63,871 nt of DNA, taken from contig DEAE01000023.1 of the NCBI GenBank assembly GCA_002347025.1, positions 1 through 63,871 of the forward strand, written 5' to 3'. Both the position numbers and the translations under genes were made by a program. The DNA is from Acidobacteria bacterium UBA2990 (GTDB lineage: Bacteria > Acidobacteriota > Vicinamibacteria > Vicinamibacterales > UBA8438). This document shows, piece by piece, positions 7,826 through 15,278 of the stretch (positions are counted from its first letter, which is position 1; every line of letters begins with the position of its first letter). The notes below the pieces were generated by a model. That model did not search any database. It was not told where the DNA came from and saw nothing but the letters and a program-made list of their open reading frames with translations.

Positions 7826-8572
7826 ATGACGATAGTTACACCGGTTCAGCACCCAGATCTTGATGTCCTGTTGGACCAGTTGAGCCAGGCTTTGGAAGAT
7901 AGTTTGCTCAGTATCGTGCTTTATGGATCAGCTGCGCGCGGTGACTACGAGAAAAGGACTAGTGACATAAATTTGATAGTAGTTGTTGCCCAGCTGACGC
8001 CTAGGGTGTTGGAGCAGATGAGTCCAGCATTGCTTCGTTGGGAGAGTCGAGGGCAACCTTTGCCGCGATTGTTTACGGCAAGGACGATTGCTGACTCGGT
8101 TGATGTGTTCCCGATCGAATTCCTTGAACTGCAAGCATGTCGCCAAGTGTTGGTTGGCTCTGACCCGTTTGCAAACATTCAAGTGAATACGGCGCATCTG
8201 CGGCTGCAGTGTGAACGTGAACTCCGAGAGAAATTGATGAGGTTGTGTGAGGGTTATGTGGAAACTTGGGAACGGCCTCGGCGTCTGAGGCGCCTTTTGA
8301 TAGATTCCTATAGTACTTTTGTGTCGTTGTTCCGTGGGTGTTTGTGGTTGCAGGATGATGAAGTTCCAACTCGGAGCAACGATGTCGTTAGACGATTCTG
8401 TGAAGTGGCCAGCCTTGATCCAGAACCATTTACTGTGGTCGAGGAGATGAAACATGGTGAGAGAGGTAACACCGATGAACGAAAGGTGTTCACATGTTTT
8501 TTCGACGCGCTCACCCTCGCTCTGCAGCGGGTTGATCGGTTTGATGTTCTGTCTAGAGGAGACAGCGAATGA
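7826..8572 (+). CDS. Nucleotidyltransferase-fold protein with altered metal site
   Basis: A 248-residue protein whose N-terminal half matches the minimal nucleotidyltransferase fold: VLYGSAARGDYEKRTSDINL (about 33-52) has the GS motif followed at the expected spacing by D-x-N instead of the usual D-x-D. The helical C-terminal half (about 120-240) resembles the HEPN/substrate-binding helices often found with such domains. In active enzymes the two acidic residues bind metal for nucleotide transfer to a protein or small molecule. The Asp-to-Asn change may reduce or alter activity. It starts after a purine-rich ribosome binding site, and its stop overlaps the lemA start (ATGA), so it is tightly coupled to the envelope genes around it. 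Target unknown. Confidence 0.75.
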   Translation: MTIVTPVQHPDLDVLLDQLSQALEDSLLSIVLYGSAARGDYEKRTSDINLIVVVAQLTPRVLEQMSPALLRWESRGQPLPRLFTARTIADSVDVFPIEFLELQACRQVLVGSDPFANIQVNTAHLRLQCERELREKLMRLCEGYVETWERPRRLRRLLIDSYSTFVSLFRGCLWLQDDEVPTRSNDVVRRFCEVASLDPEPFTVVEEMKHGERGNTDERKVFTCFFDALTLALQRVDRFDVLSRGDSE

Positions 8573-9135
8573 AAAGAGAAGTGAGTGTGTTGGTCGGAGT
8601 TGTAGGGCTCATGGTGTTAATGGGCGGCTGCAGCAGTGTGGGCCGCTACAACGGCTTCGTGACGGCAAACGAGCAGATCGACAGTGCGTGGGCTCAGGTG
8701 GAAAATGTCCTGCAACGGCGAGCTGATCTCATTCCCAATTTGGTGGCTACCGTGCGGGGTATCGCAGAGCAGGAGCGTGAGGTGTTCACGGCTGTTGCTG
8801 AGGCCCGGAGTCGTCTAGCAGGATCGGTCACACCAGGAGAAGCAGCGAACGCAAATGCTGGATTAAATACTGCCTTGGGCAGGCTGCTAGCAATTGCTGA
8901 GAATTATCCTGAGCTGCGATCGAATCAGAACTTTGTCCGGTTGCAGGATGAATTGGCTGGAACCGAGAATCGAGTTGCTGTGGAGCGGCAGCGTTACAAC
9001 GACGCAGTCCGGGTCTACCGGACGGATATCAGACGCTTTCCTAACAACCTCTTGGCAGGGGCATTTGGATTCGGTGAGCGCGAATATTTTGAGGCTAATG
9101 AGGGTGCGTCCGAAGTGCCGCAGGTGGTGTTTTAG
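8569..9135 (+). CDS. LemA family lipoprotein
   Basis: A 188-residue LemA-family protein. The N-terminus is a lipoprotein signal with lipobox MGGC (Cys at about 22), so it is probably lipid-anchored in the periplasm. The family core is clear: YNGFVTANEQIDSAWAQVEN, QRRADLIPNLVATVRG, then NYPELRSNQNFVRLQDEL and the ending VYRTDIRRFPNNLLAGAFGF. Function is not known; LemA commonly co-occurs with TPM/YgcG proteins, as here two genes upstream. A good ribosome binding site (AGGAG, 7 bases before ATG) lies inside the preceding gene. Confidence 0.93.
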   Translation: MKREVSVLVGVVGLMVLMGGCSSVGRYNGFVTANEQIDSAWAQVENVLQRRADLIPNLVATVRGIAEQEREVFTAVAEARSRLAGSVTPGEAANANAGLNTALGRLLAIAENYPELRSNQNFVRLQDELAGTENRVAVERQRYNDAVRVYRTDIRRFPNNLLAGAFGFGEREYFEANEGASEVPQVVF

Positions 9136-9169
9136 GAGGCCGCAGCCGCTAGTCTGCCTAGGAGGGCTC

Positions 9170-11218
9170 GTGACGATAATAAGGTCCTGTTTCCGGGTTG
9201 TAGGCCTAGTGTTTTTGTTGATGGGTCTTGTTCGTGGCCAAGAGCCATCTGAAGCTGGTGAACTGACCCTTGAGGTCAGACCCAGTCGATTGGTACTTGA
9301 GGTCGGAGAAACAGCGAGATTGGTAGCCACAGTGCGGACAGGCGACGGGGAGGTGGTCGACGATAGTGAGGTGATCTATTTTTCAAGGGCCAGGCGCAGT
9401 GTGTCGGTTACACGAGAGGGTAGAGTTGAGGCGTATAGGCCGGGTGACTTCACGTTAGTCGCGCTGGTTCCTGTAGAAACTGACGATGATAGTCGTCGGC
9501 CAGATGCTCGGGTGCGTGTCGAGGTTGAGGTGACAGTGCCACTTCCGGCAACGGAAGAGGTGACGTTCATGGCAGTGCCTTCCAAGTACTACGTGGGTAC
9601 GAACCCACGGCTAGAGGTTCAGGTCACGGACACTCTCCGTACGGTCCGAGATGACATCGAGGTTACCTTTGAGTCCAGTAATCAGCGTGTGGCCAGAGTC
9701 GATCGGTTTGGAGGTTTGGCTCTACGCGAACAGGGCACAGTGGATATAACGGCTACAGCAGGCGGTGTGAGCGAGACCGTGGTAATTGAAGTCGAGAATA
9801 GTCCTGTCGTCTCACTCGATTTGTATGCCAGTGCCGATCGAGCCGTGACTGGTGAGGTCATCCGGTTTACCGCAACTGCAAAGGATGCCCGTGGATTAGC
9901 TGTGCGGGGGGTGCCAGTCAGATTGGGAGTCAGCGGAGAGACTATTTCAGGTGTCATTGCGGTTGGTGCCACTGCGCACATCGCTGCTGATGGTAGGTTT
10001 GTAGCCGAAAGGTCAGGGGTTTACACAGTGGTAGCGACTACAGGGAGCCACTCCGCGACACGTACAGTGTCGATCGACAGTCGTAACGTTGCGGCCGAGG
10101 TAGAAGTGGTGGGACGGGGGAAGGTTCTTGACCGTCACACATCGGATCTTTGGGTTTGGGAAGGTTCAGATGGGCGAGATTATGCCATCACAGGTACCTG
10201 GGGTGCTGCTGGCGACTCCTACATTTGGGATGTGACCGATCCAGGCAATATCGAGAAACTTCATGAGGTTAAGGTTGATGCGAGAACTGTTAACGACGTA
10301 AAGGTGTCTGAAGCTGGTGATATTGCTGTCATTAGCCGCGAGGGAGCTTCTGACCGAAGGAACGGCATAGTGATTCTTGGTGTTGGTAACCCGAGGGAAG
10401 GGGTACCTGTGTTAAGTGAGTTTACCGATCAACTGACTGGGGGAGTTCACAACATATTTATTTCCGAGAACCACGTTTTTGCACTGAGTGCGGGTCGGCG
10501 TTACGACGTCATTAATATTGAAGATCCGCGTCAACCGAGGCGAGTGGGCCAATTTGAACTTGATACCCCTGGGCATGGCGTTCACGATGTGTGGGTCACG
10601 GATGGCGTGGCGTTTTCATCCAATTGGACTGATGGAATTGTGGCTGTGGATGTAGGGGGTGGGGGAAAGGGAGGGAGCCCTGAGCGGCCAGTCGAATTGG
10701 GTCGCTACACCTATCCGAGCGGATGGAACCATGCCGCTTTTCCTTACAAGAGTCAGTCAACGGGTAAGTTCTATCTGTTTGCCGGTGATGAGGCGTTTCC
10801 CTACGGAGGCTACAGTGCTCAGCCAGGGGGGAGACCCTCTAGGGCTGCCGGGTGGGTTCATGTTATTGACTGGAGTGATTGGGATGATCCGCAGGAGGTA
10901 GCTCGGTATCAAGTGCCTGAGGCCGGCTCTCACAATTTATGGGTTGAAGACGACATCATGTATGCAGCCTTCTACAACGGGGGACTCAGGGTGGTCGATG
11001 TTTCTGGAGAGCTGATGGGTGATCTCTATAAACAAGGTCGTGAGATAGCAATGTATCTGCCAACCGACCCAGATGGTTATATCTCTAATGCTCCATTTGT
11101 GTGGGGACCCCAGCCCTATAAGGGTCATATTTTTTTCACCGACTGGAACACTGGACTTTGGGCCGTTCGGTTGAGAGAGCGGACTGGAAGGCCTCATGTT
11201 GTCGGAGAACCCCGTTAA
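9170..11218 (+). CDS. Secreted protein with Ig-like domains and LVIVD-type repeats
   Basis: A 682-residue secreted protein. The start is the GTG at 9170, placed after a strong GGAGG; the frame stays open 276 bases upstream inside lemA, but those residues are not protein-like. After a signal peptide (about 1-22) come about three bacterial Ig-like domains (roughly 30-305) rich in V/T strands, then a beta-propeller-like part (about 320-675) with repeats of the LVIVD kind: units such as YIWDVTDPGNIEKLHEV, YDVINIEDPRQPRRVGQFEL and VHVIDWSDWDDPQEVARYQV. Such proteins are extracellular or periplasmic and probably bind proteins or metals; no enzyme motif is visible. It is followed by another propeller-type gene. 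Confidence 0.8.
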   Translation: MTIIRSCFRVVGLVFLLMGLVRGQEPSEAGELTLEVRPSRLVLEVGETARLVATVRTGDGEVVDDSEVIYFSRARRSVSVTREGRVEAYRPGDFTLVALVPVETDDDSRRPDARVRVEVEVTVPLPATEEVTFMAVPSKYYVGTNPRLEVQVTDTLRTVRDDIEVTFESSNQRVARVDRFGGLALREQGTVDITATAGGVSETVVIEVENSPVVSLDLYASADRAVTGEVIRFTATAKDARGLAVRGVPVRLGVSGETISGVIAVGATAHIAADGRFVAERSGVYTVVATTGSHSATRTVSIDSRNVAAEVEVVGRGKVLDRHTSDLWVWEGSDGRDYAITGTWGAAGDSYIWDVTDPGNIEKLHEVKVDARTVNDVKVSEAGDIAVISREGASDRRNGIVILGVGNPREGVPVLSEFTDQLTGGVHNIFISENHVFALSAGRRYDVINIEDPRQPRRVGQFELDTPGHGVHDVWVTDGVAFSSNWTDGIVAVDVGGGGKGGSPERPVELGRYTYPSGWNHAAFPYKSQSTGKFYLFAGDEAFPYGGYSAQPGGRPSRAAGWVHVIDWSDWDDPQEVARYQVPEAGSHNLWVEDDIMYAAFYNGGLRVVDVSGELMGDLYKQGREIAMYLPTDPDGYISNAPFVWGPQPYKGHIFFTDWNTGLWAVRLRERTGRPHVVGEPR

Positions 11219-11277
11219 CGCATGGCAAGGTGAGGGTTAGGTAGGGTTGCTAACTTGCCTTGAGGGAGACTGACTAG

Positions 11278-12336
11278 GTGTGCGTTATGCCTCAGTGCCT
11301 TGGAAGACTATTTTTGTTTGTGACAATTTCACTGGTCGGTTCCGGAGCGGCTGGAGCCCTTGGGCCCGCTAGTAGCTACTACGTTTATGTGGCCTCGGAG
11401 TCGGACGACGAGGTGGCTGTTGTTCGCTATGGTCCAGGCGGAACTGAGCTAATCAAACGGATAGCTGTAGGGAGGTATCCGACCGAGGTTGAAGGGCCGC
11501 ATGGTCTCAAAATCGGTCCAAATGGGAAGTATTGGTATGTGTCTATAGCTCATGGCTTTCCCTATGGAAGCGTGCATAAGTATGAGACTGGAACGGACGA
11601 GTGGGTAGGTGAAGCAGTGCTGGGCCTTTTTCCAGCAACTTTGGACTTGTCCTCGAGAACAGGGCTGCTGTATGTGGTGAACTTCAATCTCCATGGACCA
11701 CTAGAACCTAGCACTATTTCGGTTGTGGAAGTTGAAACGATGACGGAGGTGGCCCAAGTCGTGAGCGGCATTCGCCCACATGGTGGCCGGTTTGGTCATG
11801 ATGGTCGATACTTCTACTCCGTCAATATGATGGATTTCGAGCTAGTCGAGTTGGATGCGCTGAGTTTCGATGTCACACGTCGATTGGCACTGGGGGAAGG
11901 AGTTATGCCGACTTGGGTGGGGACTTCGACCGTGTCTGGTAAGGCTTATGTAGCAGGTAGCAACGTTGACAAGGTTTTTGAGATTGATCTAGATACTTGG
12001 ACAATTGAACGTACTTTTGAGGTTGGTTCTGGCCCTTATAACCTAGCCCTGAGTCCAGACGGGACAAAATTAGTCATCACTTACAAGAGTGGCCAGGCAG
12101 TGGGGTTTCTGGACCTTGAATCAGGGCGTGAAATAGAGAGAACTAGAACTAGTCGGCCAATACCTCATGGAGTGGTGGTTACTCCAGACGGTGAATATGC
12201 GTTTGTCTCTTTAGAAGGAATCGGCGATGACCCCGGTACGGTGGAGGTCTATAGCATGGCGACAGGCGACCGAGTTGGTGTGGTTGACGTCGGACGGCAG
12301 GCCGGTGGCATCGCTTTCTGGAAAAAATTAGAATAG
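11278..12336 (+). CDS. Secreted YncE-like beta-propeller protein
   Basis: A 352-residue protein with a signal peptide (hydrophobic about 8-27) and a seven-bladed-propeller pattern throughout: repeated short units such as GPHGLKIGPNGKYWYVSIA, PYNLALSPDGTKLVITY and PHGVVVTPDGEYAFVSLEG, typical of YncE/lactonase-like 40-residue repeats. No heme-binding or catalytic motif is evident, so a binding or scaffold role in the periplasm is inferred. The GTG at 11278 has GAGGGAG 9 bases upstream; the ATG at 11287 is also possible. It is co-directional with the LVIVD protein 59 bp upstream, and convergent with the thiolase, whose stop codon directly abuts its own. Confidence 0.8.
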   Translation: MCVMPQCLGRLFLFVTISLVGSGAAGALGPASSYYVYVASESDDEVAVVRYGPGGTELIKRIAVGRYPTEVEGPHGLKIGPNGKYWYVSIAHGFPYGSVHKYETGTDEWVGEAVLGLFPATLDLSSRTGLLYVVNFNLHGPLEPSTISVVEVETMTEVAQVVSGIRPHGGRFGHDGRYFYSVNMMDFELVELDALSFDVTRRLALGEGVMPTWVGTSTVSGKAYVAGSNVDKVFEIDLDTWTIERTFEVGSGPYNLALSPDGTKLVITYKSGQAVGFLDLESGREIERTRTSRPIPHGVVVTPDGEYAFVSLEGIGDDPGTVEVYSMATGDRVGVVDVGRQAGGIAFWKKLE

Positions 12337-13521
12337 TTAGCTGCGTTCTACGGCGAGTGCTACACCGTTCCCGCCTCCTAGGCAAAGAGTGGCTATACCC
12401 CGCCGAGCGTCGCGTTTAAGCATTGCATAAAGCAAAGTTGTTAGGATTCTGGCCCCGCTAGCGCCTATCGGATGGCCCAAAGCGACGGCCCCGCCGTTGA
12501 CGTTTACCTTTTCGGGATCTGCTCCGAGTTCGCGGATGACGGCTAGTGCTTGGGCGGAGAACGCTTCGTTAAGCTCGATTAGGTCTACTTGTTCTAACGA
12601 CCAACCGACCTTAGCGAGTAGCTTTTGGACTGCCTGAACGGGTGTCATCAGTAGCCATTTTGGAGCGAGGCCGCTGACAGCTTGCCCGACGATACGAGCC
12701 ATTGGTGTCAACCCAAGTTCATTGGCTTTCTCGGTGGACATCAGTACGACTGCTGCTGCACCGTCGTTAACCCCTGGGGCGTTGCCGGCTGTGACGCTGC
12801 CTCCCTCCGTTCTAAAGGCCGGGCGCAGTCGAGCCAGCGATTCGATGCTTGTTTCTGGACGTACTGATTCGTCGGTGGAGAATTGGATAGGGTCTCCCCG
12901 GCGCTGCGGAATGGCTATAGGTAAAATTTCGTCCTTGAACCAGCCTTCTTGAATGGCAAGCGTCGCTTTTTGGTGGCTGGTGGCTGCGAACGCGTCTTGA
13001 TCACTACGTGAGATGTTGTATCGGTCGACGACAGCCTCGCAGGCCAAGCCCATTCCCCAGTTTTCCAATGAACACCAGAGCCCATCATGAAGCATAGAAT
13101 CGACCAGTTCGGCATTGCCCATCCGGAGGCCTTCGCGGGCGCGGCCTAGTAGGTATGGACAATTACTCATCGACTCCATTCCTCCGGCGACAGCGATGTC
13201 GATGTCTCCGGTGGCGATTCCTTGAGCAGCTAACATCACCGCCTTTAGGCCTGATCCGCAAACCTTATTGATGGTTAGGGCTGCAACACGGTCGGGAAGC
13301 CCGCCTTTAATGGCTGCTTGTCTGGCTGGGGCTTGGCCTACACCTGCAGACACGACGTTTCCCATAATGCATTCATCTACTAAGCCGGGTTCGATGCCGG
13401 CTCGGGAAACGACTTCACCCACTATCTTCGCGCCAAGGTCTGGAGCTTGGATGCTCTTAAGAGCCCCCAAAAATTTTCCAGTAGGAAGTCGTGCAGCACT
13501 GACAATAACTGATTCTCGCAT
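12337..13521 (-). CDS. Thiolase (acetyl-CoA C-acetyltransferase)
   Basis: A 394-residue biosynthetic-type thiolase that condenses two acetyl-CoA to acetoacetyl-CoA, or cleaves 3-ketoacyl-CoA. All three catalytic positions are present: nucleophilic Cys88 in NKVCGSG, His350 in GHPIGASG and Cys380 in TLCLGGGNG. The family start MRESVIVSAARLPTGKF is at the ATG at 13521, with GGAG about 10 bases upstream; the frame remains open to 13686 but that extension is not family-like. No neighbouring PHB or fatty-acid oxidation genes help choose between an AtoB/PhaA role and a FadA role; the sequence style favours acetoacetyl-CoA thiolase. Confidence 0.95.
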   Translation of the reverse strand: MRESVIVSAARLPTGKFLGALKSIQAPDLGAKIVGEVVSRAGIEPGLVDECIMGNVVSAGVGQAPARQAAIKGGLPDRVAALTINKVCGSGLKAVMLAAQGIATGDIDIAVAGGMESMSNCPYLLGRAREGLRMGNAELVDSMLHDGLWCSLENWGMGLACEAVVDRYNISRSDQDAFAATSHQKATLAIQEGWFKDEILPIAIPQRRGDPIQFSTDESVRPETSIESLARLRPAFRTEGGSVTAGNAPGVNDGAAAVVLMSTEKANELGLTPMARIVGQAVSGLAPKWLLMTPVQAVQKLLAKVGWSLEQVDLIELNEAFSAQALAVIRELGADPEKVNVNGGAVALGHPIGASGARILTTLLYAMLKRDARRGIATLCLGGGNGVALAVERS

Positions 13522-13651
13522 GACGTGTGTTCTCCAGTGACTAGTACTGCTATTCCGGTTATTCAGAGCACCAATAGACTGTCGTTCAATCGGACGAGTT
13601 TGTAGACCTTGTTCTCTCGTCCAGGTTGGACAATGCTTCGGTGCAAGCTGC

Positions 13652-13960
13652 CTAGGCCTTGGTGCCGGGTTCTCCGGATGAGCCATCCAGGATCCTCAGG
13701 CTTGTCACAACCTCGTTCCCAAGCAATCGATTAATGCGTGACATGATCAGAAAGCTAGATCGTCTAACCTCCCGTGCCCAATGAGGACTCTCCGCTCTTA
13801 CCGTCAGAGTCCCGTCTGGATGGAGTCCGGCACTGGTGACCCTATTCATAGTGGACCCAACGGCAACACTCCAGGCGAATGACACTTTGCCAGACGAGAG
13901 AGGTTGGTCTGCTAGCAGGTCTCGTAGCGCCTTGTTTATGCAATCTCGCGCTGCGATCAT
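13652..13960 (-). CDS. DciA-like (DUF721) protein
   Basis: A 102-residue protein matching the DUF721/DciA family: an N-terminal helical part, FAWSVAVGSTMNRVTSAG (the usual F-x-W-x-x-x-V-G region, about 28-45), GTLTVRAESPHWAREVRRSS (about 50-69) and a final LRIL strand. DciA proteins load the replicative helicase DnaB in bacteria that lack DnaC or DnaI. That function is established for a few members only, so it is inferred here. It is divergent from maf and sits 130 bp upstream of the thiolase gene. Confidence 0.75.
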   Translation of the reverse strand: MIAARDCINKALRDLLADQPLSSGKVSFAWSVAVGSTMNRVTSAGLHPDGTLTVRAESPHWAREVRRSSFLIMSRINRLLGNEVVTSLRILDGSSGEPGTKA

Positions 13961-14084
13961 TGTCGAAAGAATCCTTTGTGCTTGGGCATCGGGTTTGTTT
14001 CTCTTCGGAAGGGCATCTCGCCCGTGTCCGGATGTGTTTAGTGGCCTTCTAGGCTCAGGCCTCTGTCTAATGTAACATCCGTCG

Positions 14085-14660
14085 GTGCGTTTAGTGCTGG
14101 CCTCTCGATCGCCACGCCGTGCTGAGCTCTTAACCTTGGCCGGCTATAAGTTCGCTATAGTGCCTGCGGATATTGATGAAACAGGGCGTCCTGGAGAGTG
14201 TGGGACAGATCTTGTGCGCCGGTTAGCTCTGGAGAAAATGCAAGCAGTGTCTAAATTGGTTTCTGAAGGCGACCAGGTCATTATTGGTGCTGACACTGCT
14301 GTTCTCGACGGAGATAGGATACTGGGAAAGCCGGCAGACAAGTCGGAAGCTGAGGGCATGCTTTGCCGATTGTCTGGTCGTGCTCACGAGGTGGTGACTG
14401 GGGTGGCGATTGAGGCTGGGGGGCAGGTGTTGGACGAGGTGGTGTCAACCCATGTGGTGTTCCGGGAGCTGACCGACAGGGATATCTCGTGGTACGTTGC
14501 TACCGGTGAGTCGTTCGGGAAAGCAGGGGCCTATGCGATACAGGGATTGGCTTCGAGGTTCGTTACCCGTATCGAAGGCTCGTATTCCAATGTAGTTGGG
14601 TTGCCTATATCGACAATCGATGGGTTGTTGGCCCGGCTGGTAGGCGGCCAATCCTTTTAG
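14085..14660 (+). CDS. maf: Maf-type nucleotide pyrophosphatase
   Basis: A 191-residue Maf/HAM1-fold protein. Maf enzymes hydrolyse dTTP/UTP or modified nucleoside triphosphates to monophosphates and act as house-cleaning enzymes; overexpression affects septum formation. Motifs: LVLASRSPRRAELL (3-16) with the phosphate-binding SxxR, VIGADTAVLDGDRILGKP (catalytic Asp, about 65-82), and YAIQGLASRFVTRIEGSYSN (about 149-168), typical of the YhdE-type dTTP/UTP subgroup. The start is GTG at 14085 with no good ribosome binding site. Confidence 0.94.
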   Translation: MRLVLASRSPRRAELLTLAGYKFAIVPADIDETGRPGECGTDLVRRLALEKMQAVSKLVSEGDQVIIGADTAVLDGDRILGKPADKSEAEGMLCRLSGRAHEVVTGVAIEAGGQVLDEVVSTHVVFRELTDRDISWYVATGESFGKAGAYAIQGLASRFVTRIEGSYSNVVGLPISTIDGLLARLVGGQSF

Positions 14661-14712
14661 ATGATGGTGGGGGAGAGTGCAACGACTAAAAGCCCTTATC
14701 TTGCTATCAAGA

Positions 14713-14742
14713 TTGACCCGCAAGCGGAAGCCACGGTATCCT
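14713..14742 (+). promoter_or_regulatory. Candidate promoter of the cytochrome c maturation operon
   Basis: TTGACC (14713-14718) and TATCCT (14737-14742) are separated by 18 bp, 35 bases upstream of the ccmE ATG. Match is 5/6 at -35 and 4/6 at -10. Inferred from consensus only. Confidence 0.45.
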
Positions 14743-14777
14743 TAGAACTGTAACAAAGGCAAAGGATTTAACTAATT

Positions 14778-15200
14778 ATGCTGCCTAAAACCGTGAAGAG
14801 GATCGTCACGACCCTAGTGTTAACCGTGGCTTTCTGCGGTGTGCTGTGGAGCACGCTCGCCGAGGGCACAGAGTACTATATGCATGTAGATGAGGTTTTG
14901 GCCGAGCCTGAGGCTTGGTATGGCAAGAATCTACAGGTTCACGGTTACGTGGTAGCAGGGTCAAGGCTAGTCAAACCAGACACGCTTGAGTACAGGTTCA
15001 AGGTCGAGAATAACGGGTCCGTGATCGACGCCGAATACACGGGCATCGTACCTGATACCTTCCAGGATGGCTCGGAAGTGGTGATTTCGGGACAGTTGGA
15101 TTCTCACGGTTTCACGGTAAAACCCAACGGGGTCATGGCCAAGTGCCCGTCGAAATACGAACCCAAGCCCACCTTGGATGACGTCGGCGCTGTCGAATAA
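14778..15200 (+). CDS. ccmE: Cytochrome c-type biogenesis heme chaperone CcmE, Cys-x3-Tyr type
   Basis: A 140-residue CcmE. One N-terminal membrane helix (about 10-28) anchors a periplasmic OB-fold beta barrel (30-120). CcmE accepts heme from CcmABCD and passes it to CcmF for attachment to apocytochrome. In the enterobacterial protein a His in HxxxY binds heme covalently. Here the equivalent motif is CPSKY, with Cys123 and Tyr127, so this is the C-x3-Y variant described in some archaea and Desulfovibrio. The C-terminus is short. It is the first gene of the ccm operon, with ccmF following 78 bp later. Confidence 0.93.
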   Translation: MLPKTVKRIVTTLVLTVAFCGVLWSTLAEGTEYYMHVDEVLAEPEAWYGKNLQVHGYVVAGSRLVKPDTLEYRFKVENNGSVIDAEYTGIVPDTFQDGSEVVISGQLDSHGFTVKPNGVMAKCPSKYEPKPTLDDVGAVE

Positions 15201-15278
15201 CTAATCCCAAGGGTCGGCCCTTCTCAAGTAAGGCGTCGAAGGGGGGGTTGTCGACTTCTCGCTCCTCGAGGTCCAATT

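Noticed and set aside
8894..9169. Long N-terminal extension of the Ig/LVIVD protein into lemA
   Set aside because: It overlaps lemA, lacks protein character, and GGAGG plus a signal peptide support GTG 9170.
13522..13686. 55-residue N-terminal extension of the thiolase
   Set aside because: The conserved thiolase start is the ATG at 13521; upstream residues do not match the family.
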